From NCBI GenBank assembly GCA_946620035.1, contig CAMOMX010000117.1:1-6378 (forward strand): a stretch of DNA of 6,378 bases, read 5' to 3'. Each line of letters begins with the position of its first letter. Positions within the stretch are counted from its first letter, which is position 1. The notes beneath the pieces were generated by a model, which was not told the DNA's origin, did no database searches, and saw only the letters and a program-made list of their open reading frames with translations. Shown here one piece after another: positions 1-4,717 of the stretch. This DNA is from CAG-791 sp003447895 (GTDB lineage Bacteria; Bacillota; Clostridia; Lachnospirales; Lachnospiraceae). Position numbers and translations under genes: made by a program.

Positions 1-36
1 CTTCAGGTTCATGATCTCGTCTGTGTTTGCCTTCAT
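1..36 (-). CDS. Possible start of a CDS cut by the left edge (unidentified)
   Basis: An ATG at 36 opens a frame that stays open for 12 codons to the window edge (MKANTDEIMNLK). A promoter-like element lies directly upstream. There is no Shine-Dalgarno in front of the ATG, and the predicted transcription start falls only about 10 bases before it. Either the message is almost leaderless, the real start is further left, or this is the 5' part of an RNA leader or small RNA. The 12 residues are too few to identify a family, and I do not recognise the gene. Confidence 0.25.
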   Translation of the reverse strand, partial: MKANTDEIMNLK

Positions 37-52
37 CTTGACGGCGAATGCT

Positions 53-81
53 ATAATATCACTTCTTCCTGATCGATGCAA
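53..81 (-). promoter_or_regulatory. Promoter reading off the left edge
   Basis: On the minus strand there is a -35-like TTGCAT (81 to 76), a 17-base spacer and a -10 TATTAT (58 to 53; 5 of 6 match to TATAAT). Just upstream is an A/T-only stretch with A-runs (about 86 to 105) that resembles an UP element. Transcription would start near 46. The -35 matches the consensus only in TTG, so the call rests on the -10, the ideal spacing and the A-rich upstream block. It lies immediately downstream of the tRNA-Ser terminator, where a new transcription unit is expected to begin. Confidence 0.55.
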
Positions 82-128
82 GCACTTTTTTAATTTTTTT
101 CAAAAGCTTTTTGGTACCGATCTTTCGG

Positions 129-167
129 AGAGAAAAAATTAATTCCGCGATGACCGTGGAATTAATT
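129..167 (-). terminator. Intrinsic terminator of the tRNA-Ser unit
   Basis: Bases 137-149 and 155-167 form a 13-bp stem: ten perfect outer pairs (AATTAATTCC with GGAATTAATT), one G-U pair, two G-C pairs and a 5-base loop. On the minus strand the stem runs straight into a T tract (TTTTTT, bases 138 to 133) and then CTCTCC. The stem starts 27 bases after the tRNA 3' end. Hairpin plus U tract on one strand only fits a factor-independent terminator for leftward transcription. Confidence 0.9.
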
Positions 168-194
168 AGCAGAAGTCCTTATGGATCTCTGGAG

Positions 195-282
195 CGGAGA
201 AAGAGGGATTTGAACCCTCGCGCCGGTTTCCCGACCTACACCCTTAGCAGGGGCGCCTCTTCAGCCACTTGAGTATTTCTCC
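195..282 (-). tRNA. tRNA-Ser (anticodon GCU)
   Basis: This is an 88-base class II tRNA read from 282 to 195; it decodes AGC and AGU serine codons. The 7-bp acceptor stem is GGAGAAA with TTTCTCC, followed by discriminator G at 195. The anticodon stem CGCCC/GGGTG (one G-U pair) closes the loop CTGCTAA, which carries anticodon GCT. A long variable arm follows, as expected for serine, then the T arm GAGGG-TTCAAAT-CCCTC. The D arm contains AAGTGGCTGAAGAGG. The CCA end is not encoded (CTC follows the discriminator), so it must be added by CCA nucleotidyltransferase. It is a monocistronic unit with its own consensus promoter and terminator. Confidence 0.97.
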
Positions 283-342
283 TTGCCTGATTAAAGCTTA
301 AAAATATATGATTTTTTGCGCCTTTTTTGTGACGCATATTAT

Positions 343-371
343 ATTATACAGATGCCTCTGTATTTTGTCAA
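343..371 (-). promoter_or_regulatory. Consensus promoter of the tRNA-Ser gene
   Basis: On the minus strand a perfect TTGACA (371 to 366), a 17-base spacer and a perfect TATAAT (348 to 343) form a textbook housekeeping-sigma promoter. A second TATAAT overlaps at 343 to 338. Transcription should start near 336, leaving a 5' leader of about 54 bases before the mature tRNA, to be trimmed by RNase P. A full match to consensus suits a constitutively strong stable-RNA promoter. Confidence 0.88.
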
Positions 372-448
372 TTACAAGATATGCCTCGTTTTTATTTCCC
401 ATCTACAAGATAAGGGCTTCTGATACCCTGTCCGCCATGGCCTGCCCG

Positions 449-481
449 GCGTGTGCGGAACCTTTCAGAAGGCCCGCACGC
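449..481 (-). repeat. Hairpin with internal loop, downstream of the HIT gene
   Basis: GCGTGTGCGG (449-458) pairs with CCGCACGC (474-481), with two bases bulged. Inside it CCTT (461-464) pairs with AAGG (469-472) across a TCAG loop. The result is an 8-bp G+C-rich stem topped by a 4-bp stem. No T tract follows on either strand, so it is not a canonical intrinsic terminator. It may mark or protect the 3' end of the HIT transcript. Confidence 0.5.
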
Positions 482-535
482 GTTACGGCAGATCGCCCTG
501 TAAACCCGAAAGCTCAGCAGGGATCTTTGGTCCGT

Positions 536-577
536 CCGCTCATTCCGGGATCGTACTCCGGTCCGGAAATGAAGCGG
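536..577 (-). repeat. Large inverted repeat directly behind the HIT stop codon
   Basis: CCGCT-CATT-CCGG (536-548) pairs with CCGG-AATG-AGCGG (563-577), with single-base bulges at 567 and 572. This gives a 13-bp stem around a 14-base loop. It begins 3 bases after the HIT stop codon. On the minus strand it is followed by ACGGACCAAAG rather than a T run, so I call it an mRNA 3' stem-loop rather than a proven terminator. Confidence 0.55.
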
Positions 578-580
578 GGA

Positions 581-991
581 TCACTTAACAATCTTCTCCA
601 GAGTTTTGTCCAGCTCCTCGGAGGAAGGCTGTCCGGGGACCCACAGGATCTTCTGTCCGTCATTTCTGTATCTGGGAATTACGTGGATATGGAAATGGTG
701 AACAGTCTGTCCGGCGGTTTCTCCATTATTCTGCACGATATTGAGGCCGTCCGCGCCGAGCTTTTCCTTAAGGATTTCTGCCGCTTTCTTCGCTGTCTTT
801 ATGGCCTCTGCCGCGACATCTTCCGGAATCTCGAAGAGATCGGCATAGTGGTCTTTGGGAAGCACTAACGCGTGACCCTCTGTTGCCGGTCCGTTGTCGA
901 GAATTACCCGGAACATTTCGTTTTCATAAACCGTTCTGCTCGGAATCTCTCCGTTTGCGATCTTACAGAATATGCAGTTGCTGTCCTTCAT
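581..991 (-). CDS. HIT-family (histidine triad) nucleotide hydrolase/transferase
   Basis: A 136-residue protein close in size and layout to Bacillus Hit. Zinc-type ligands C6 and C9 (CIFCKI) open the protein, with H48 (PKDH) as a probable further ligand. NNGETAGQTV (88-97) leads into the triad H99-F-H101-I-H103 followed by VIPRY; H101 is the expected nucleophile of the family. HIT proteins cleave phosphoramidate or other alpha-phosphate bonds of nucleotides; the substrate cannot be told from sequence. No signal peptide or membrane segment is present, so it is cytoplasmic. The start is set by AAAGGAG (1004 to 998) six bases before the ATG. A candidate promoter at 1123-1151 suggests expression independent of the upstream pilus operon, although no terminator separates them. 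Confidence 0.95.
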   Translation of the reverse strand: MKDSNCIFCKIANGEIPSRTVYENEMFRVILDNGPATEGHALVLPKDHYADLFEIPEDVAAEAIKTAKKAAEILKEKLGADGLNIVQNNGETAGQTVHHFHIHVIPRYRNDGQKILWVPGQPSSEELDKTLEKIVK

Positions 992-1009
992 TACAATCTC
1001 CTTTCGTCA

Positions 1010-1056
1010 GGGCTCGCAGAGCGGGCCGTCTTGCCTCGCGGGGCTCCCTGCAGAGC
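1010..1056. repeat. Imperfect direct repeat in the HIT leader
   Basis: On the minus strand GCTCTGCAGGGAGCCC (1056 to 1041) recurs as GCTCTGCGAGCCC (1022 to 1010); the second copy lacks three bases. Each copy contains short self-complementary parts and the copies can also pair in part with each other's complement-like segments (GAGCC with GGCTC-type arms). The repeat lies just upstream of the HIT ribosome binding site, in the predicted 5' untranslated region. Confidence 0.35.
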
Positions 1057-1122
1057 AGGCATTTCCTGCTTCCGCGTTCTTTTTTTGGGTTTTTCCGTCC
1101 GCCGCGCTTTCGAACTTAGCCA

Positions 1123-1151
1123 ATTATAGCAAGATAGCCGTCAAATTTCAT
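1123..1151 (-). promoter_or_regulatory. Candidate promoter of the HIT gene
   Basis: On the minus strand a perfect TATAAT (1128 to 1123) lies 17 bases downstream of ATGAAA (1151 to 1146; 4 of 6 match to TTGACA). The -35 overlaps the stop codon of the FHA gene. Transcription would start near 1116, giving an untranslated leader of about 125 bases. The -10 and spacing are good and the -35 is weak. It would separate the HIT gene from the pilus operon. Confidence 0.5.
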
Positions 1152-2584
1152 CTGTATTCATATTCCAGATTTCCGAATTTCACTTCGTCGCCTCTCTGCA
1201 CCCGCACCCTTTCGTTTGGCGGGATCATAACACCGTTGATCCATGTGCCGTTAGTACTTCCCAGATCCCGGATCTCAATTCCGCCCTCTTCTCCCTTATA
1301 AATGCGCGCGTGCACTCTGCTGACCGACGGATCGTCCAATACCGCATCGGCAAAAGACTGCGCCTTTCCAACCGTGACGGGGAGCGTGCGAAGGTCGATC
1401 CTGCTCCCTCTTTCTCTCCCGTACAGCCTTCCCGTCGAGGTCTGTTCGCTGAATCTCACCGTGTTCGTCTCTTCGCCCAAAAGATAGTCTTCCCGGCTCT
1501 CACCCCCGCTGTAGACCGGCAGGTCACTCTCATTGCTCTTTACATAGACCGGCGCCCTTTTCTCCTCTTCTTCTTTTTCTTTTCTCCTGTTCCTCACTGT
1601 TTTCATGACCGTTTCTGCTGTCAGGACTGCCGCTGCCAGCAGAAGGAGCGCCGCTCCGGCTATGCAGAGCCTTCTCTCCCGCTGCGTCATGTACACAAAG
1701 TACTGCACTGCGAGGAGTCCGCCCGCCCCTGCCGCCAGAAGTACGATCACCGATATTTTTACCCAGAGTCTTACAGCCGGTTTTTCCCTGCCTTTTCGCC
1801 CGGACACATCCGCGTCCGGCAGGGCGGCCTTCTTCTTTTCTTCCTTCTCTTTTCTGCTGTGCGAATTCCCGCCGGACTCTTTCCTTCCGCGCTTTTTTGT
1901 CCCGTACTCTTTAAGGTCATACTCTCCCCCGCCGTATTCGTCTTTCTCGTATTCCTTTCTGTTGTATTCTGCCCGGCTGAGGACTTCTTTCACCGCTTCC
2001 TCCTGCGTCGGACCTCTTTGCGCCGCGCCCGCGAAGCTGCTGTGAGCTTCCCGGTTCTCGTCTGACGCTTCTTCGCGAAGCGCTTCCCGGAGCGCCTGGC
2101 GGTCTCCCCCTGCGAGGGACCAGAGCCTGTAGGCCGCCGCTGCGGCCTTTTTGTCAGAAGCGTCGATCGCGTTTGCCAGAAAATGAAAGACTGTCGGCGT
2201 CTGCGTGCTTCCCGGATAATAGGTAAACCAGTAATTACCGGTCTGAAAATCATAGAAAATCTGCTTCTCATCGAGCACGATCTGCTGATCATCCAAAAGA
2301 TAGCCGGCCAGCGACCCCGTCACTTCATCCGCCGCTTTCAGAAGCCTGAACAGCTCTGTACCGGGGATTTTCCGGTCCTCATACAGGGTTTTGAGGTTCT
2401 GCTTTCCGCTGATATCGTAATAGAGGTATTTCACACCGTCTATGTGTCTGATACTGCAGGGCAGAAGCCCTTCGATCCGGTTCATCTCCAGCATCCTGTA
2501 CTGGTATCCGTTTGTCTCCGCCTCCGGGGGACACGCCATGACCATAAAACTCCGGACCGCGTCTTTATAATAGGTTGTTTCCAT
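1148..2584 (-). CDS. DUF6382-like/FHA-domain membrane protein of the Tad pilus locus
   Basis: A 478-residue protein. Residues 1-170 resemble the DUF6382 domain found with Tad genes in Clostridia (METTYYKDAVRSF start; SIRHIDGVKYLYYDISG). A charged linker (170-270) contains five Glu-Tyr pentads. Two hydrophobic helices follow (about 271-298 and 306-328), then a basic/acidic segment and a C-terminal FHA domain (about 396-476). The FHA domain has VGK at 405-407, SRVH at 422-425 and STNGTWING at 443-451. FHA domains bind phosphothreonine peptides, so the inferred role is to tether a phospho-dependent partner at the membrane near the pilus machine. The usual FHA Gly-Arg is Gly-Lys here. I chose the ATG at 2584 because GGAGAG lies five bases ahead of it and the domain starts there; an in-frame GTG at 2620 has no well-placed site. 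It is the last gene of the cluster, 42 bases after the TadE-like gene. Confidence 0.9.
   Translation of the reverse strand: METTYYKDAVRSFMVMACPPEAETNGYQYRMLEMNRIEGLLPCSIRHIDGVKYLYYDISGKQNLKTLYEDRKIPGTELFRLLKAADEVTGSLAGYLLDDQQIVLDEKQIFYDFQTGNYWFTYYPGSTQTPTVFHFLANAIDASDKKAAAAAYRLWSLAGGDRQALREALREEASDENREAHSSFAGAAQRGPTQEEAVKEVLSRAEYNRKEYEKDEYGGGEYDLKEYGTKKRGRKESGGNSHSRKEKEEKKKAALPDADVSGRKGREKPAVRLWVKISVIVLLAAGAGGLLAVQYFVYMTQRERRLCIAGAALLLLAAAVLTAETVMKTVRNRRKEKEEEEKRAPVYVKSNESDLPVYSGGESREDYLLGEETNTVRFSEQTSTGRLYGRERGSRIDLRTLPVTVGKAQSFADAVLDDPSVSRVHARIYKGEEGGIEIRDLGSTNGTWINGVMIPPNERVRVQRGDEVKFGNLEYEYR
1895..1969 (-). repeat. Five tandem 15-base units encoding Glu-Tyr-x-x-x pentads
   Basis: Within the linker of the FHA protein, the Glu-Tyr codon pair recurs exactly every 15 bases, starting at 1969, 1954, 1939, 1924 and 1909. 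It encodes EYNRK, EYEKD, EYGGG, EYDLK and EYGTK. The Glu-Tyr hexamer varies little (GAATAC or GAGTAY) while the nine bases between are diverged. That points to an old slippage or duplication array whose Glu-Tyr positions have been kept. Confidence 0.8.
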
Positions 2585-2589
2585 CGATT

Positions 2590-2595
2590 CTCTCC
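2590..2595 (-). promoter_or_regulatory. Ribosome binding site that fixes the FHA gene start
   Basis: GGAGAG on the minus strand lies five bases before the ATG at 2584. It favours that codon over the in-frame GTG at 2620, which would add 12 residues. Confidence 0.7.
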
Positions 2596-2626
2596 ATTCC
2601 CGATCAGTGAGGCCCGGCACCTCTTT

Positions 2627-3202
2627 TCACTCCGCCAGGCCGAGCGACTTCCCCGCAGTACGTGCGATCGCCATGACTCTCCTGAATCTTCTGAAAGAAA
2701 AGGGCGGATCCGTTTTCCGCGCCTTCATGCTGACGGAGAGCGTCCACGTCGAAGACTGCCCTGCCGTCCCCTGTCCTGATTCACCGTCTCCGCTGATTCC
2801 CATCATGATCGCGGGCACCATACTCCCCTCTGCGAAGGCCCTGATCTCTCTGCCGCCGCTGACGCCGGCGCTGCAGCCGCTCAGCATGAAATAGCCGGAG
2901 GTATCAGGGTTACCGGATTGGGCTTCGGATTGGGCTTTTTTCTCCCCTCGCTGTATGCTCACACGATATGCCGCCGTATAGAGATCCTGTGTCATCACGC
3001 ACCGGTCATAGAGAAAGAACATCAGATACAGAAGCATTATGATCAGCGCAAACACCGCCGGAACGATCATTGCCGCCTCTGCTGTCATATAGCCCGCAAG
3101 GCCGCCCTCCCGGCAGTTTCCGTTTTCCGCTTTCGGTTTCGTGGGCGCTCTGTCCTTCTCTCTTTTGTCCCGGTCGCAGCTTCTGTCCGCCCGATCACTC
3201 AC
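2627..3202 (-). CDS. TadE-like pseudopilin (second copy, 191 aa)
   Basis: The N-terminus is highly basic and hydrophilic (1-36). It is followed by the class IV prepilin-type signature G37-YMTAE-AA, with Glu at position +5 after the predicted cleavage after G37, and then a hydrophobic helix (about 44-66). The remaining 125 residues are exported and Ser/Gly rich and end in a basic patch (RRFRRVMAIAR). TadE-type pseudopilins are minor pilus components processed by the dedicated prepilin peptidase and thought to prime Flp pilus assembly. Their Tad neighbours, including the peptidase gene 71 bases upstream, support the call. The start is a GTG at 3202, eight bases after AAAGGAGG. A nearer ATG (3207) is out of frame and stops after two codons. 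The C-terminal half is not one I recognise. Confidence 0.88.
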   Translation of the reverse strand: MSDRADRSCDRDKREKDRAPTKPKAENGNCREGGLAGYMTAEAAMIVPAVFALIIMLLYLMFFLYDRCVMTQDLYTAAYRVSIQRGEKKAQSEAQSGNPDTSGYFMLSGCSAGVSGGREIRAFAEGSMVPAIMMGISGDGESGQGTAGQSSTWTLSVSMKARKTDPPFSFRRFRRVMAIARTAGKSLGLAE

Positions 3203-3210
3203 CTCATCCG

Positions 3211-3218
3211 CCTCCTTT
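3211..3218 (-). promoter_or_regulatory. Ribosome binding site for the GTG start at 3202
   Basis: A full AAAGGAGG on the minus strand sits eight bases before the GTG. The intervening ATG at 3207 is only three bases away and opens a two-codon frame (ATG AGG TGA), so the site is best read as serving the GTG. Confidence 0.75.
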
Positions 3219-3273
3219 CAGACGTGAAATGCTCTCCGCCCTCTTTTCCTATACAATGCGAAAGTTCTTTCTC

Positions 3274-3744
3274 TCAATTCAGATGCCTGCCGCCGCACAC
3301 AAGCAAAAGCAGCCTGATGCCCGATGAAACGGCAAGAAACGGTATAAAGGCCAGCTTCTCATCGAATGCGGCAGCGCTGTTCCTCCTTCTGAGGATCCGG
3401 CAGAAACCATAAACCGCGCAGAGGATCAGGGCTCCTTCCAGTATTGCGACGATCTCGCAAAGGCCGGTGCAGAAACCGCAGGCCATAAGACAGATTCCGT
3501 CTCCTTCCCCGATCTGTCCCCTGAACACCATTGAAAGAAGAAGCAGTACCGCGCCCGGCAGAGCTCCCGCCCAAAGAGGAAAGCCGTCCTCAGCAGCCGG
3601 GCAGACAATCCCCATTGCCGCGGCGACTGCCGCGAACAGGACAACACTCCCGATCGGGATTCTCTTCGTTCTGAGATCGGGCACCGCCGTGATCCACAAA
3701 AAGAGGCAGGTCACCCCTTCTCTTATAATCTGTATCTTCCTCAT
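3274..3744 (-). CDS. A24-type prepilin peptidase (TadV/CpaA-like)
   Basis: A 156-residue integral membrane aspartic protease of the short type, lacking the N-methylase domain of PilD. The first catalytic motif is PDLRTKRIP with D23, and the second is GEGD with D82, the GxGD signature of the family. At least five hydrophobic stretches surround them (about 8-22, 32-48, 57-74, 84-118, 131-150). It should remove leader peptides from the Flp pilin and TadE-like proteins encoded alongside. The residues after GxGD (GICL) differ from the common x-K-L. The start ATG at 3744 overlaps the stop of the upstream TadE-like gene as ATGA, which implies translational coupling, and only a weak GGAAAA precedes it. 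A longer in-frame extension runs inside the upstream gene and is not protein-like. Confidence 0.92.
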   Translation of the reverse strand: MRKIQIIREGVTCLFLWITAVPDLRTKRIPIGSVVLFAAVAAAMGIVCPAAEDGFPLWAGALPGAVLLLLSMVFRGQIGEGDGICLMACGFCTGLCEIVAILEGALILCAVYGFCRILRRRNSAAAFDEKLAFIPFLAVSSGIRLLLLVCGGRHLN

Positions 3745-4676
3745 TTTTCCGCGTGCCGGTGTTCTCCCCCGCATTTGGGGCACGGCCTGTAATGCCCTTC
3801 CGCCTCCGAATCCTCCATCAGAGTGATGTGCCTGACGATCCCGCCGCAGTTCCGGTCCGCGTGATAGCGGTTTCCTTCCTTCGTCACATAGACGATCCCG
3901 CCCTTCCCGGGCCGGCAGCACTCACACGGATAGTACACGGATCCGTCGCCGCTCCTTAAGGAGGAGACCTGCGAAGCGGGAACCGCCCGCACCTGCGGGT
4001 TCAGGTAGATGCAGCCGGAATCTCTGTGATACACCTCTCCGTACCGGGTCACATAGACCGAGGACTCCGATGCGTCGCCGCTTGTCTGCGGAAGGCCGCT
4101 CCCCGGCGTCCACCCCACCCATGCATGGCCGCAGTACCGGGCCTGCATCATAAAATCCGGAAAGGCTATGACTCTGACAAACGGCCGGATCCGGTAGTTG
4201 ACCACAATCTCGACGTGGTCCCCTTCCGTCAGGATCTTCGATTCGGCAAAAGACAGCCCGGCCCGGCCTCCGACAACGCAGGAATGCCGCCAGAACGCCT
4301 CTCCCAGGTAAGTCGTCACTTTATTTCTCACAAACGTCTCCGAGACCGCAAGCGACGCCGCCGCGCCTGTCTCAGAGCTTTCTTCTCCGCCTTCCCCCTC
4401 CGCGCCCTTTCCGTAGCGCAGATAGTAGGCCGCTTCACAGACCTCCTCTCCGGCCTGCTGTACGGCCGCCTGCATCCCGCTCTGGAGTCTCACCGCATCA
4501 AACAGAAACAGCAGGTTCATGACAAAAAAGAGAAAAAGGGGAACAACTGCCGCCGCTTCCAGAGACATGCTTCCGCGCAGAGAAGGCGGGGGCGATGCCC
4601 TTGAAGATCTGTCAGATGCCCGGAGAGGCTCTTCTTTTTCTGTTTCATCTGTCAGACAGAGATTCCTCAAGAGCAT
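3741..4676 (-). CDS. TadE-like pseudopilin with two C-terminal Cys/His modules (311 aa)
   Basis: A 35-residue polar leader ends at G35, followed by SMSLE with Glu at +5, the prepilin peptidase signature, then a hydrophobic helix (about 42-65). Residues 66-200 form an exported domain. The C-terminus holds two copies of a small module. Copy one (207-254) has VYVTRYGEVYH217-x4-C222 and then PC251-x2-C254. Copy two (262-302) has VYVTKEGNRYH272-x4-C277 and then PC299-x2-C302. The His/Cys plus CxxC pattern, with RPCPKC at its end, resembles the zinc site of the Ada N-terminal domain; metal binding is inferred. The ATG at 4676 was chosen because AAAGGAGG lies eight bases upstream; an in-frame ATG at 4733 would overlap the previous gene. 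The stop overlaps the peptidase start. Most TadE proteins are shorter. Confidence 0.88.
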   Translation of the reverse strand: MLLRNLCLTDETEKEEPLRASDRSSRASPPPSLRGSMSLEAAAVVPLFLFFVMNLLFLFDAVRLQSGMQAAVQQAGEEVCEAAYYLRYGKGAEGEGGEESSETGAAASLAVSETFVRNKVTTYLGEAFWRHSCVVGGRAGLSFAESKILTEGDHVEIVVNYRIRPFVRVIAFPDFMMQARYCGHAWVGWTPGSGLPQTSGDASESSVYVTRYGEVYHRDSGCIYLNPQVRAVPASQVSSLRSGDGSVYYPCECCRPGKGGIVYVTKEGNRYHADRNCGGIVRHITLMEDSEAEGHYRPCPKCGGEHRHAEK

Positions 4677-4684
4677 CGTCCCCG

Positions 4685-4692
4685 CCTCCTTT
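4685..4692 (-). promoter_or_regulatory. Ribosome binding site that fixes the large TadE-like start
   Basis: AAAGGAGG on the minus strand, eight bases before the ATG at 4676. The surrounding GAAAGGAGGCGG is shared exactly with the site before the other TadE-like gene. Confidence 0.8.
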
Positions 4693-4717
4693 CCGCGTTT
4701 CCCTTCCGATTCCCTCA

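Larger units (their letters stand above)
372..580. other. Non-coding stretch between the HIT gene and the tRNA promoter
   Basis: These 209 bases hold no protein-like frame on either strand. A plus-strand open frame crosses them and continues antisense into the HIT gene, but its translation is not protein-like and it has no ribosome binding site. The stretch contains two sizeable inverted repeats (536-577 and 449-481, listed separately), presumably in the 3' region of the HIT mRNA. The base composition shifts from G+C rich next to the HIT gene to A+T rich at the tRNA promoter. Confidence 0.6.

Noticed and set aside
308..868. A 186-codon plus-strand open frame over the tRNA promoter and the HIT gene
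   Set aside because: It runs antisense through the clearly conserved HIT protein, has no ribosome binding site, and its start lies inside the tRNA promoter region. The translation has no recognisable features.
1054..1086. Hairpin followed by a T run on the plus strand (AGCAGG/CCTGCT, then TTTTTTT at 1080-1086)
   Set aside because: No plus-strand gene precedes it, the stem is only 6 bp and the T run begins 9 bases after it. On the minus strand, where the genes are, the order is A-run then hairpin, which does not terminate.
1310..2065. A 251-codon plus-strand open frame opposite the FHA gene
   Set aside because: It is a mirror of the G+C-rich FHA coding sequence, with a low-complexity Phe/Arg/Ser-rich translation. 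The opposite strand encodes a well-defined FHA domain.
3745..3921. A 59-residue N-terminal extension of the prepilin peptidase
   Set aside because: It lies wholly inside the upstream TadE-like gene, is not hydrophobic or conserved-looking, and the ATG at 3744 in an ATGA overlap gives a normal short A24 peptidase.
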